Positions 1 to 8,996 are shown, counted from the first letter of the stretch. The stretch: DNA of 64,000 nt from CAKZSB01 sp964573105 (GCA_964573105.1 CAZNIS010000029.1:1-64000), one strand, 5' to 3'. The notes: generated from the sequence alone by a model not told the origin. Program-made: numbers and translations.

Positions 1-383
1 CTCAGTGCCACGTCGTTGGCCTCGCTGCCGGTACAGGTCATCAGCACACAGGATAAGGCGTCACCAAACGTTGCCAGCAGCGCTTCGGCGTAGTCGAGGA
101 CATTGTCGTGCAGATAGCGACTGTGCACGTTGAGTTTTGCGCTCTGTTCGGCGATCGCAGCCACTACCTGCGGGTGACAGTGGCCAACGTGCGGCACGTT
201 GTTATAACAATCGAGATAGCGCTTGCCATCGGCATCGACCACCCAAACGCCTTCACCCTGAACCAGATGCACCGGGTCGTCATAGAAGATTGGTGTATTC
301 GGGCCGAGCAACCGCTCTCGCCGTGCGAGCATATCGCTGGTGGATTGACGAGTTTGCTGTGGTGTTGAATCGCTTTGAGGCAT
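1..383 (-). CDS. Class III PLP-dependent aminotransferase, N-terminal part (runs off left edge)
   Basis: Only the first 127 codons are in the window. The minus-strand frame opens with ATG at 383 and has the N-terminal signature of fold-type I, class III aminotransferases: VQGEGVWVVDADGKRYLD, then VGHCHPQVVAAI, and at the window edge TGSEANDVAL, the loop that binds the PLP phosphate. Omega-aminotransferases, alanine-glyoxylate aminotransferases and ethanolamine-phosphate phospho-lyases share these motifs. The catalytic lysine lies outside the window, so the substrate cannot be named. The gene starts 21 bases after the hydroxy-acid dehydrogenase stop on the same strand, so the two are probably co-transcribed and may act on related 2-oxo and amino acids. 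Confidence 0.9.
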   Translation of the reverse strand, partial: MPQSDSTPQQTRQSTSDMLARRERLLGPNTPIFYDDPVHLVQGEGVWVVDADGKRYLDCYNNVPHVGHCHPQVVAAIAEQSAKLNVHSRYLHDNVLDYAEALLATFGDALSCVLMTCTGSEANDVAL

Positions 384-404
384 GAGTTTAAAAGTGCCGG
401 TTGA

Positions 405-1505
405 TCAGATCTCGAAGTCACCCAACAGCGGAAAGGCGCTGTGCAGGGCATGATCAAAAGCCAGTGGCGATGCCTCAGTGACGTGACTGCGATCCAGTGC
501 CGAGATATTAGTCACCCCCAGCAACGCCAGGGCAATCGCAAGTTCAGTCTCCAGCAATTGCAGCATTCTGACAATGCCGTCGGCACCCGCAGCGGCCAGC
601 GCCAGACACATCATGCGGCCAAGGCCAACCCCGTCGGCACCCAGTGCCAGTGCCTTCGCGATATCAGTGCCGCGGCAAAAACCGCCGTCTACCATGACCG
701 AAGCCCGGGTGCCGACTGCGTCGACGACTTCCGGCAACACGGCGGTGGAACCCGCAACGTGATCGAGCTGACGACCACCGTGATTGGACACATAAATGAC
801 ATCGACGCCGTGATCAATCGCGATCTTTGCATCCTCTGCTGTGGCGATGCCTTTGAGGATCATCTGGCCCGTGTAGCGCTTGCGAATTCTTTTAATATCC
901 TGCCAGTTGAGTGATGCCTGAAAGTGCGCGGCATCGCCCTCGCCACTGGCGCGCCAGGGCTTGACAAAGCGGGCCACGATATCGCGCTCGCGGCGACTGT
1001 ATACGGCCGAATCAACGGTGATACAAAACGCCGGCAGCGCCGCGTCGACAACGCGATCGACCACCGCGTCGATGCCGGCGGCATCCTCTCTGGCGTACAA
1101 CTGGTAGATCAGATTCAGCTCGCCGCGGCTCACCGCATGGACTTCCTCCAGCGGCCACCTGGATACCGAACTTAGCATCATTGGCACGCCGAATGACGCC
1201 GCCGCCCGCGCCACGCTAAGCGCACCGTCTGCATCGAATGATTCGAGCCCACCGATCGGACACAGCACCACCGGCAGGCGCGCATCGACGCCGAACAAGC
1301 TGGCCGAGCAATCGACCTGACTGACGTCGTTCAACACTCGCGGCCGCAGCGCGAGGCTATCTATCGACTGACGATTGCGGCGCTGGGAGGTTTCTGTTTC
1401 GGTGCCGCCAACGATGTAATTCCACGGGTGATCGGCCAGTCTATCGCGCGCGGCGACGACAAACTCCTGCAAGGTCTGAAACTGTTCGGCAAGGTCACTC
1501 TTCAT
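405..1505 (-). CDS. FMN-dependent 2-hydroxy-acid dehydrogenase/oxidase (lactate oxidase family)
   Basis: A 366-residue TIM-barrel flavoenzyme that oxidises an L-2-hydroxy acid to the 2-oxo acid. The FMN and substrate motifs are all visible: PRVLNDVSQVD near the N-terminus, LSSVS, ITVDSAVYSRRERD, the lysine in MILKGI, the catalytic histidine and arginine in SNHGGRQLD, and VDGGFCRGTDIAKALALGA with GVGLGR for phosphate binding. The ATG at 1505 (MKSDLAEQ) is preferred to an upstream in-frame start because the eleven extra residues are basic and not family-like. The length matches the family. Lactate, glycolate, mandelate and other hydroxy acids are possible substrates; the sequence does not decide. 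The divergent channel gene starts 122 bases away, so this gap should hold both promoters. Confidence 0.9.
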   Translation of the reverse strand: MKSDLAEQFQTLQEFVVAARDRLADHPWNYIVGGTETETSQRRNRQSIDSLALRPRVLNDVSQVDCSASLFGVDARLPVVLCPIGGLESFDADGALSVARAAASFGVPMMLSSVSRWPLEEVHAVSRGELNLIYQLYAREDAAGIDAVVDRVVDAALPAFCITVDSAVYSRRERDIVARFVKPWRASGEGDAAHFQASLNWQDIKRIRKRYTGQMILKGIATAEDAKIAIDHGVDVIYVSNHGGRQLDHVAGSTAVLPEVVDAVGTRASVMVDGGFCRGTDIAKALALGADGVGLGRMMCLALAAAGADGIVRMLQLLETELAIALALLGVTNISALDRSHVTEASPLAFDHALHSAFPLLGDFEI

Positions 1506-1627
1506 GCGTCTATTCTGCCACCATCGATAGCGAAGCAAAACGACCGGTCGATCACATTCCGCCGGGCTTGCCGGGAACAGCCGTGGGCAGGTATTCTACG
1601 CGGCATTTCAAGCAGGTAGTCAGCGCG

Positions 1628-2695
1628 ATGTTCAACCGATTGTTCACGAAGCTCTTTTGCGTGCTCGGCCTGCTTTTGTATACCCTGACCCACGCGTCCT
1701 ACGCGTCGGAATTGCGCGTCGGCACTAAAGTCGCACCGCCGTTTGCGATGAAAAATGCCGACGGTCAATGGACTGGCATCAGCATCGATCTGATGCACCT
1801 GGTCGCGGACGAGCTGGACAAAAGCATCGAATGGCAGGAGCGGGATCTGGCCAGCCTGATTGATGACGTTGAGTCTGGACAACTGGATGTGTCGATCGCG
1901 GCGTTGAGTATCACCACTGCGCGCGAAAGCCGAATCGATTTCACCCACCAGTACTACGGCTCGGGTCTGGCGATTGTCACTCCCCGACAATTTCAGCCCG
2001 GCTGGAAAAACGCGATGAAAGCGCTGGTGTCGCCACAGTTTCTAGCGACGATTCTGCTGCTGTGCGGGGTATTATCGTTTGTTGGCATCGTGATCTGGCT
2101 ATTGGAATCACGACGCAATCGCGCTCAGTTTGGCGACTCGGCAGTGCGCGGCATCGGCAGCGGCTTCTGGTTTGCCGCCGTCACCATGACTACCGTCGGC
2201 TATGGCGACAAGGCACCAATTACCTTTGCCGGACGCATGGTCTCTGTCATCTGGATGTTCGCCGCGTTGATCCTGACCGCTTTTCTGACCGCACAGCTCA
2301 CCACCATACTCACCGCCCAGCAGGTTGAAAATGTCGTACAGAATGTTTCTGATCTACCCGGTGCGCGCGTTGGCAATCTGATGCATTCGGCGTCTGGCGC
2401 GTATTTCAACGACAACAGCATCGATGTGGTGGGTTTTCCCAGTATTGAAGCAGGGCTTCAGGCAGTCGCAGACAACAAGCTCGATGCCTTCGTACACGAT
2501 CAACCCTTGTTGCAGTGGATGCTGGGCCAGAGTAACGATCAGTTACAGCTATTGCCGCATCTGTTTGACCCGCAGGGCTACGCGATCGCAACCGCTCAGG
2601 ACTCGACCTTGCGCGAGGACATCAACATTGCCTTACTGAAAATACTAACGAGCGATGATTGGACCAGCCTGAAAGCACAATACCTGGGCAGGTGA
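1628..2695 (+). CDS. GluR0-type ligand-gated potassium channel (periplasmic binding domain with inserted K+ pore)
   Basis: A 355-residue inner-membrane protein. Residues 1-27 are a signal peptide (hydrophobic run CVLGLLLYTL, end ASYA). Residues about 28-120 form lobe 1 of a type 3 solute-binding domain (VGTKVAPPFA, DVSIAALSITTARESRIDF; R99 matches the arginine that binds the ligand alpha-carboxylate in glutamate receptors). A membrane helix follows (about 137-160), then a re-entrant loop with TMTTVGYGD (residues 186-194), the potassium selectivity filter, and a second helix (about 203-228). Lobe 2 of the binding domain ends the protein. This S1-M1-P-M2-S2 order with no third helix is that of bacterial GluR0. 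ATG 1628 is chosen because it starts the signal peptide. The gene converges with the GGDEF-EAL gene, with 3 bases between stops. The ligand is unknown. Confidence 0.9.
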   Translation: MFNRLFTKLFCVLGLLLYTLTHASYASELRVGTKVAPPFAMKNADGQWTGISIDLMHLVADELDKSIEWQERDLASLIDDVESGQLDVSIAALSITTARESRIDFTHQYYGSGLAIVTPRQFQPGWKNAMKALVSPQFLATILLLCGVLSFVGIVIWLLESRRNRAQFGDSAVRGIGSGFWFAAVTMTTVGYGDKAPITFAGRMVSVIWMFAALILTAFLTAQLTTILTAQQVENVVQNVSDLPGARVGNLMHSASGAYFNDNSIDVVGFPSIEAGLQAVADNKLDAFVHDQPLLQWMLGQSNDQLQLLPHLFDPQGYAIATAQDSTLREDINIALLKILTSDDWTSLKAQYLGR

Positions 2696-2698
2696 CGC

Positions 2699-5600
2699 TT
2701 ACGCCAATGCTCGAATGTCGTCGAAGCAATCGGCAAACGGCACGGGTTTGCCAATGCCAAAACCCTGCAGCAGATCGACGCCAATCGATCGTAGTTCAGC
2801 CGCAATCGCATCGTTCTCAACAAACTCGGCAATGGTTTTCATCCCCAGTGACTGTCCGATCTGATTGATCGACGCGACCATCAATCGATCGGTCTCGTCA
2901 TCGACGATACCGCGCACAAAGCTGCCATCGATCTTCAGGTAATCGACTTTAAAGTTCTTCAGATAGGCAAACGAAGACAATCCGCTGCCAAAATCATCGA
3001 GTGCAAACAGGCAGCCGACGGCACGCAGCTGCCGAACAAACTCCTGTGCCTGGCCGAGATTTCGAATCACCGCAGTCTCGGTTATTTCAAAGCAGATACG
3101 CGAAGGCTCAATTCTAAATTGCTTAAGCTTTGCAACGACAAAGTCAGCCAGTGAGTCATCAGACAGAGATTGCCCTGACAAGTTGATAGTGACACAAACT
3201 GGCTCGCCATGAGTCTGCACTTGCATTTGGCTCAGAGTGCTGGTGATGACCCAGCGATCGATGTCGGCCATCAGTCCGTAGCGCTCAGCGGCGGGGATAA
3301 ACGCGCCCGGGTAAACCAGCGCACCATCACCGGCATTCAGTCGCAACAGTATCTCGTAGTGCTCAACGCACAAGCCATTGGCGCGCGAATCATCGAAAGC
3401 AGCGATAGGTTGTGCATAGAGCTGAAACCGGTTGCCCGAGATCGATTCCCGAAGGCCAGCAGCCATCAACAGTTCCTTGTGCCTGGAAGCGGAATCACCG
3501 TCGTCAGGACTGTAAAGATGCACACAACCTCGACCACTATCTTTGGCGACAAAACAGGCGACGTCGGCACAGGAAAGCAATATCGCCGTATCCAGCTCGC
3601 AATCGCTGATTGGCACGAGACCGATGCTTGCGCCGACGCCGAACACGCGATCATCCCAACGAAATTTATACGCGTCGAATTGCTTAATCAGTTGCTCCAT
3701 TTTCTGCATCGCCTGATCGGCACTGCAGTTGGTGAGCAACAAGCCGAATTCATCGCCACCGAGACGCGCTACGGTATCGCGGGGCTGCAGGTGACCCGAG
3801 ATCATGTTGGTGACCTGAATCAGCAGTTGATCGCCCGCCCAGTGACCCACCGTATCGTTGACCATTTTGAACTGATCCAGATCGAGATACCCAAGTACCG
3901 CTGGTGCGCCGCTAGCCTCGAGCGCCGATTCCAGTCGACTGACGAATTCACGCCGATTGGGCAAGCCCGTCAGCTCGTCGTGCGTCGCCTGGTGGCTAAG
4001 CAGCAGTTCGAGCTTGCGCGCTTTGGAGACGTCTCGACCAGTCCCGCGATAGCCAGTGAACGCACCCGATGCGTTGTAACAAGGCTTGCCACTGAGAAGT
4101 ATGTGACGCGAGTCGCCGGCACTGCGCCCGACAATAATCTCAACGTCACTGAACGCCTCGCGGCGCTGCAGGCCCTGCTGCACACGCGCCATATCTTTGG
4201 ATACCGCCAGACGACTGGCCAGTACTGCACGATAGTCATACCCGAGAATCGATCCTGGTGGCTGCCCGGTTATCTCCTGATAGCGCTCGGACACCCAGGT
4301 GATCTGCAAATTGGCGTTAGTTTCCCAGAACAACTCGGCCGCGGTTTCAGCAAAATCCCGAAAGCGAACCTGACTATTGAAAGCTTCCCTTTGCGCCGCC
4401 TTTTGCTCGTTGATAATTCTCGTGGTACCAACAATTCCGGCAATTCGACCCTCGGTATCCTTGAGTGGCACTTTGGTCGTCGACACCCATAGCGGTTCTA
4501 CGCTGTCAACGTGTCCGATTTGCTCTTCACGGTTGAGTATCGAACAGCCATCTTCGATAACGCGCCTTTCCTCGGCATGAAATCCCTCTGCCAGTTCACA
4601 CGTGTAGTAGTCGTAGTCTGATGTGCCTTCAAAGTCCAAATCGTCTGGCTTGCCGTTGGCACGACTGATACTGCGCATAAAATCCGTCAATGCTCGATTT
4701 TGTACGATAAAGCGGGATTGTCTGTCTTTGGCATAAATGTGGTCGGGAATGTTGTCAATGAGCGATCGCAGCAGGTTTCGTTCTTCTTTGATCAACAATT
4801 CGTTATTTTTGTTAGCAGTGATGTCCACCATGGTTTCCAAAATGCCGCCATCGGGCAGTGGTTGACGACTCAGTCGCATCCAGTTGCCATCGGCGCACTT
4901 GATCTCCACCGCAGGGCCCACCTCACGCGAAAGCTGCCGCTCAATCCAGTTGCGATTATCGTCAATCGATTTGCCATCCACCTCTACGTAGTACCCGTCG
5001 CGCAACTGTGCTGCCAGGCAGTCAGCATAATGCAGACCTGGCCGAAGCCTGTCGCCCAGGCCTGCATTGACTTCGGCAAACCTCCGATTGAACAGAACCA
5101 GTGCCCGGGATTTGTCATACAGCGCAAACGAGCCGGGATACTCATCAATTGCTCTTATCAGCGTAGACTCAGCCCGCTGTACCAAAAGCTCGATCTCCTT
5201 GATCCGGGTAATGTCACTCGATGCGCCGCGATAACCCTTGAAAGCGCCCTGTTCATCAAACACGGGCACACCAGACACACGCGCCCAGCGCGTACCGTTG
5301 CGAGTATTCACACGGTAGTCGAAATCGCGAAAAGGCTCGCGCCTGGCCATCGTCTGCTGGTGCCGCTCCCAGGCCATCTGCTCGTCCTCGCTGGCCGCCA
5401 CAGGTGAGCGCGGTTTTCCATACAAGTCGTGCCGATCAAGATTGAAATGACCTTCGATCTCGCGCGAAATCCAAACAAAACACAGGTCGCTATCCATCTC
5501 CCACATCCAGTCGGATGTGGCGTTGGCAAAGTCGTTCAGCCGCTGTCGCCAGAGTGCTAGTTGTTCCTCCGCCTCACGCTGTTCAGTGCCGTCGTGCACG

Positions 5601-6034
5601 CGAATCACGGCACCGACAATTTCATCGTTACAGGTTTTCCACGGCGTTATGTGGTACTGCATGTAACGTCGCTGATCATGCAGCTGATGCCCGGGGGGCA
5701 GCGACTGCCAAAACGAGTGGCGCACTGATTCGCCTGTCAGCGCTCGATCGACATACGCCTTGAGCTCAGCCGAGAAACTGTGCTGGCCCAGCAGCTGGCT
5801 GATATCGAGCCCGATGATATCGTCGGCCGCCATATTCCAGGCCTCCGCAACTGGCGGAGAGACGCAGTGATACCGGTAGTTACGATCAACGACAGAAATG
5901 CGCTCAGTGCAGTGCGCGAACATGGCGAGCAATGCATGCTTTGCCAGGCGAGATTGCACACACCTCGGCTCCGCGGTGCCTTGCGCCCGCGTGCCGTCCA
6001 GTCGGTTGCCACACATATCCAATGCAGTTGTCAC
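2699..6034 (-). CDS. Multi-PAS GGDEF-EAL cyclic-di-GMP turnover protein
   Basis: An 1111-residue cytoplasmic signalling protein with no clear membrane segment. I count about five PAS units in the first 680 residues, recognised from starts such as ISVVDRNYRYHCVSP, SDLCFVWISREIEGHF, FALYDKSRALVLFNRRFAE, HIYAKDRQSRFIVQNRAL and LFWETNANLQITWVS. The GGDEF domain (about 690-845) keeps RLGGDEFGLLL, so diguanylate cyclase activity is possible. The EAL domain (about 865-1100) has EIL in place of EAL at the signature, but keeps the downstream residues in FEITETAV, DDFGSGLSSFAYL and VDYLKIDGSF, so it may also hydrolyse c-di-GMP. The PAS array suggests redox, light or small-ligand sensing. The gene is monocistronic and convergent with the channel gene. 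Confidence 0.93.
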   Translation of the reverse strand: MTTALDMCGNRLDGTRAQGTAEPRCVQSRLAKHALLAMFAHCTERISVVDRNYRYHCVSPPVAEAWNMAADDIIGLDISQLLGQHSFSAELKAYVDRALTGESVRHSFWQSLPPGHQLHDQRRYMQYHITPWKTCNDEIVGAVIRVHDGTEQREAEEQLALWRQRLNDFANATSDWMWEMDSDLCFVWISREIEGHFNLDRHDLYGKPRSPVAASEDEQMAWERHQQTMARREPFRDFDYRVNTRNGTRWARVSGVPVFDEQGAFKGYRGASSDITRIKEIELLVQRAESTLIRAIDEYPGSFALYDKSRALVLFNRRFAEVNAGLGDRLRPGLHYADCLAAQLRDGYYVEVDGKSIDDNRNWIERQLSREVGPAVEIKCADGNWMRLSRQPLPDGGILETMVDITANKNNELLIKEERNLLRSLIDNIPDHIYAKDRQSRFIVQNRALTDFMRSISRANGKPDDLDFEGTSDYDYYTCELAEGFHAEERRVIEDGCSILNREEQIGHVDSVEPLWVSTTKVPLKDTEGRIAGIVGTTRIINEQKAAQREAFNSQVRFRDFAETAAELFWETNANLQITWVSERYQEITGQPPGSILGYDYRAVLASRLAVSKDMARVQQGLQRREAFSDVEIIVGRSAGDSRHILLSGKPCYNASGAFTGYRGTGRDVSKARKLELLLSHQATHDELTGLPNRREFVSRLESALEASGAPAVLGYLDLDQFKMVNDTVGHWAGDQLLIQVTNMISGHLQPRDTVARLGGDEFGLLLTNCSADQAMQKMEQLIKQFDAYKFRWDDRVFGVGASIGLVPISDCELDTAILLSCADVACFVAKDSGRGCVHLYSPDDGDSASRHKELLMAAGLRESISGNRFQLYAQPIAAFDDSRANGLCVEHYEILLRLNAGDGALVYPGAFIPAAERYGLMADIDRWVITSTLSQMQVQTHGEPVCVTINLSGQSLSDDSLADFVVAKLKQFRIEPSRICFEITETAVIRNLGQAQEFVRQLRAVGCLFALDDFGSGLSSFAYLKNFKVDYLKIDGSFVRGIVDDETDRLMVASINQIGQSLGMKTIAEFVENDAIAAELRSIGVDLLQGFGIGKPVPFADCFDDIRALA

Positions 6035-6366
6035 GTACTAATCCCGCTACGCCAGTCTACTTTTGTCTCAGCTCCGCCCGGGCGGCAGTGAGGCGCGCAG
6101 GCATCCGAAACAGTCGCGGCATGCGACAGCGGATTGGCGCCCGATTTGTGAACTGTTGCGCGACTATGCAAGGACAGTGCCAACTATGCAAATATCTGCG
6201 CGCACTATCAATTTGGTGTTTGCCGTGTTAGTGCTGTGGTCGATCTGGTTTGTGCTGGCGCTAGGCGTTTGCCCGAGTTGCGGATAAAAAACCCGCCAGC
6301 TGCTCGCGTGTTGCTAACCCCGACCCCGTTTGGCAGACTGCCGGCACTTGTATTGTGGCCACGGCG
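6035..6366. other. Intergenic region between divergent genes (about 330 bp)
   Basis: This separates the GGDEF-EAL gene (minus) from the deiminase-like gene (plus), so both promoters should lie here. I cannot name a confident -35/-10 pair. The only coding candidate is the 33-codon frame at 6186-6287, described separately. Confidence 0.5.
6186..6287 (+). CDS. Possible 33-residue single-span membrane peptide with CPSCG tail
   Basis: An ATG at 6186 opens a 33-codon frame. It encodes a short polar start (MQISART), one hydrophobic helix (about residues 8-27, rich in V, L, W and F) and the tail VCPSCG, a thiol pair that could bind metal. An AGGA at 6171-6174 lies 11 bases upstream, slightly far for a ribosome-binding site. 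It sits alone in the divergent intergenic region, about 70 bases before the deiminase-like gene. I recognise no family. It could be a genuine small membrane protein or a chance frame in promoter DNA. Confidence 0.35.
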   Translation: MQISARTINLVFAVLVLWSIWFVLALGVCPSCG

Positions 6367-7254
6367 ATGAACAACGAACACTCTGCAATTACTGGCATAG
6401 ACAACGACTACGGGGTGCTGCGCGATGTACTGCTCGGCAGACCGGATTACTTCGAGTGGGTCGATGCCGGTCCGCTGATCGGCAGAACCCTTAAAAACGC
6501 ACACAAGACCGGAGTGCGCTTCGACCTTCAACTGGCACAGCGCCAACATCAGGCGATGGTGGATATCTACGAGGAAAACGGCGTTCAGTGTCACTACCTC
6601 GAATCCGATTCAGTGCTGCACAGAAACTTTTTTGCCCGCGACTCCAGCGCCATGACGCCCTGGGGCGCATTGATCTGCCACATGCAGCTCAAGTGCAGAC
6701 GCGCCGATTACGTCACCGCGATACAGTTTTATCAGCATAACAATATCCCGATCTGGAAATACGCCACTGCCGGCCATTTCGAGGGCGGCGACTTCGTTAT
6801 TCTGGAACCGGGCAGCGTGTTGATTGGCTATTGTGGCGAGCGATCCGAACAGGCCGGCGCCGAGCAGGTGGCGCAGTGGGTCCGCGAAGAGGGCTGGGAT
6901 GTCGAGGTGGCCCCTATTCCAGCGCTGTTTGTCCACATGGACGGGCTGGTTGTACCGCTGGATAACAAACTGCTGGTTGCCTGTCTCGACGCACTGGAAG
7001 GATGGGTGATCGACTGGCTTCGAAAAAAGGGCTTCGAGTTTATCGACGTGGGCTTTGGCGAAGCCAAAGACCTGGGGGTAAACCTGGTAGCACTGGGCAA
7101 CAAGAAGGTGTTGTCGATGGCCGGCAGCGTCAAACTCAACGAGGCGATGCGCGCCCGCGGTTATCAGGTGTACGACCCCGACATGTCGATGTTCACGCTC
7201 GGCGGCGGTGGCGTGCATTGCCTGTGTCAGTCGCTGCGGCGAGACCCTGTTTGA
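6355..7254 (+). CDS. Arginine deiminase / dimethylargininase-like amidino hydrolase
   Basis: A 299-residue (or 295, from ATG 6367) protein of the guanidine-modifying superfamily, which attacks the C-N bond of arginine-type guanidines through a cysteine thiouronium intermediate. The family residues appear in order: FFARDSSAM (substrate-binding Asp), GHFEGGDF (His and Glu), VHMDGLVVPL (His and Asp) and, near the C-terminus, GGGGVHCLCQSLRRDP, where the first Cys aligns with the nucleophile in the RCMSMPL motif of arginine deiminase. It is shorter than ADI (about 400) and nearer DDAH in length. It may act on arginine, methylarginines or another amidine. The halohydrin dehalogenase-like gene begins 40 bases downstream on the same strand. 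The start is GTG 6355 or ATG 6367; no strong ribosome-binding site settles it. Confidence 0.85.
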   Translation: MATAMNNEHSAITGIDNDYGVLRDVLLGRPDYFEWVDAGPLIGRTLKNAHKTGVRFDLQLAQRQHQAMVDIYEENGVQCHYLESDSVLHRNFFARDSSAMTPWGALICHMQLKCRRADYVTAIQFYQHNNIPIWKYATAGHFEGGDFVILEPGSVLIGYCGERSEQAGAEQVAQWVREEGWDVEVAPIPALFVHMDGLVVPLDNKLLVACLDALEGWVIDWLRKKGFEFIDVGFGEAKDLGVNLVALGNKKVLSMAGSVKLNEAMRARGYQVYDPDMSMFTLGGGGVHCLCQSLRRDPV

Positions 7255-7294
7255 TGTCTCGACAAATTCATTCCATGCGACGCAGGACTTTTCT

Positions 7295-7978
7295 ATGTCA
7301 CTGACAGATCTGCAGACCAAACGTATTTTGGTGACGCAGGCCGATACCTTCATGGGGCCGGCTCTATGCAGCACACTGAAAAAGGCCGGCGCCACCGTAA
7401 TTGTGAGCACCGATTCACTGGATACGGCCGACAACGTCAATCGCGTGGTGGCCGAGGCCGGTGAGATCGATGTGTTGCTGGCCAATCTTGCGATACCGGC
7501 GCCGGCGACTGCAGCCGCTGATGTCGACGACAATGAGTGGTTTCACGCATTCAGATCGATGGTCGATCCACTGCGCTATCTGACGCAGGCGGTATTGCCG
7601 ATGATGACTGCGCGCAAACGCGGCAAGATTCTGCTGATGGGCAGCGCCTCAGGCATGCGCGGCATCCGCAAAACGTCCACCTACTGCGCGGCCCGAGGGG
7701 CGCAGTTGTCCTACATTCAGGCCGTCGCACTGGAGGTTGCGCGCGACAACGTGCAAGTCAACGCGATCGCGCAGAATTTCGTTGACAACCCCACCTACTT
7801 TCCGGAGTCCGTGCAATCCAATCCGGCGTTCGTGAAAAAGCTGCAGCGCGAAGTGCCGCTGGGGCGTCTTGTCAGTGCCGAGGAAGACGCAAGCTTTGCC
7901 GCCTACCTGTGCAGTGACGCGGCCGATTGCTTCGTCGGTCAGATCTTTCCGGTTTGTGGCGGCTGGGTGGCACGCTAG
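7295..7978 (+). CDS. Halohydrin dehalogenase-like SDR-fold protein
   Basis: A 227-residue short-chain dehydrogenase-fold protein that lacks the cofactor site. The usual TGxxxGxG is replaced by T14-x4-F19-x-G21 (VTQADTFMG), and the catalytic set is S117-x12-Y130-x3-R134 (GSASG ... STYCAAR), with Arg in place of the SDR Lys. These two patterns are the published diagnostic motifs of halohydrin dehalogenases, which convert vicinal haloalcohols to epoxides and accept azide, cyanide or nitrite in the reverse reaction. The halide-loop region NFVDNPTYFP and the following NPAFVKKL resemble HheC (PNYLHSEDSPYFYP ... NPEHVAHVKK). The length is within the family range. ATG 7295 is chosen because the SDR fold starts right after it. 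It is probably co-transcribed with the deiminase-like gene. The substrate is unknown. Confidence 0.82.
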   Translation: MSLTDLQTKRILVTQADTFMGPALCSTLKKAGATVIVSTDSLDTADNVNRVVAEAGEIDVLLANLAIPAPATAAADVDDNEWFHAFRSMVDPLRYLTQAVLPMMTARKRGKILLMGSASGMRGIRKTSTYCAARGAQLSYIQAVALEVARDNVQVNAIAQNFVDNPTYFPESVQSNPAFVKKLQREVPLGRLVSAEEDASFAAYLCSDAADCFVGQIFPVCGGWVAR

Positions 7979-8408
7979 AAATCCGGCGTCAGAGAAACGG
8001 TGATCCGGCTTTGTCGACCCACGGCAGGCCTGCCTCGCCCCAATAGCGTATACACAAATATTCCCTTTATTTTCTGTGACTTAGATCTTTTTTTGACATT
8101 ACCGTGTGACTTGGTGCCGATTTCGCATAGACATAACCACGAAGGCATCACACTGCAGCGGTAACGGCATCACAACTCGGTCAGGGACGTATGGGCCGAC
8201 GCCACCACCACTGCATACAAGGATGTTGGGGGGACAGACAAGGAGTCAGTCCCTCACGTCTTCACGGAAAGTCACTCGAAGCACGCGGGCCATACCGGCC
8301 TCCCCATGTGCGGCGAATCACCCGGTTCGCTGGCCGCAGATTGAACACATCCTCGAACACCGCACGGTTATACTGCCCGCATTGACACACGTCATCGGGG
8401 GCTGATCC
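7979..8408. other. Intergenic region before the TRAP operon (430 bp)
   Basis: No gene is supported here. The sequence has an AT-rich patch at about 8050-8100 with a TTGACA at 8093-8098, a possible -35 box, but no convincing -10 box 16-18 bases downstream. It most likely holds the promoter and regulator site for dctQMP. I see no hairpin terminator after the dehalogenase-like gene. Confidence 0.4.
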
Positions 8409-8996
8409 TTGGCTGCACTGCAGTGGCCATTTCTGGCACTATCATTCATCAACACGCTGCTGCTGCGCATCGGCCGTCAGTTGGGCTGGATTGCGATCGG
8501 TCTGATGGTCGTGGTGATTCTGGTGCAGGTGTACTTTCGCTATCTCGGCAGTGGCGCCCTGCCCTGGCCCGATGAGGCCGCCCGCTTTCTGATGCTGTGG
8601 ATGACCGGGCTGGTCGCACCGTCGGCCTATCGCTGGGGCGGATTCGTCTGCATTGAAATGCTGCCGCGCGCACTGCCCAGCCTTCTCGCAAGCCTGCTGT
8701 CTATCCTGCTGCTGTGCATCAGCACTGCCGTGCTGATTGCCGGCATTCAATTTGGTATCAAGCACGTCAATTCGGGCTGGCTGTTCGCCTCGTCCACACT
8801 GAAACTGCCTATGCAGTGGTTCGGCGGCAAACCGCTGCCGATCAAACTGGCGTGGATGTACATGTCGCTGCTGGTTGGGCTGATTCTTTTGTTGATGGTC
8901 AACATCGAACTGATTCTGCGCTCGGCGATCAGCGTACTGAAACCCGATCATCCGCTGCCGGTCGATGCCGATCAGGCCAAACTGGACAACACCTGA
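8409..8996 (+). CDS. dctQ: TRAP transporter small permease (DctQ type)
   Basis: A 195-residue membrane protein with four predicted helices (about 25-45, 58-75, 92-117 and 150-172) and the family stretch QVYFRYLGSGALPWPDEAAR after the first helix, typical of DctQ. It joins DctM and the periplasmic DctP in sodium-driven uptake of an organic acid. The start is TTG at 8409. The stop overlaps the dctM start (TGATG), so translation is probably coupled. The operon order is Q-M-P, with the binding-protein gene last. Confidence 0.92.
   Translation: MAALQWPFLALSFINTLLLRIGRQLGWIAIGLMVVVILVQVYFRYLGSGALPWPDEAARFLMLWMTGLVAPSAYRWGGFVCIEMLPRALPSLLASLLSILLLCISTAVLIAGIQFGIKHVNSGWLFASSTLKLPMQWFGGKPLPIKLAWMYMSLLVGLILLLMVNIELILRSAISVLKPDHPLPVDADQAKLDNT

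Noticed and set aside
3209..4492. Long open frame of 427 codons on the plus strand
   Set aside because: It is antisense to the GGDEF-EAL gene, whose domain motifs are unambiguous; the frame has no family features and reflects high GC third positions.
8106..8405. Open frame of 99 codons before dctQ
   Set aside because: No family resemblance, no ribosome-binding site and Ser/Thr/Arg composition typical of non-coding DNA.
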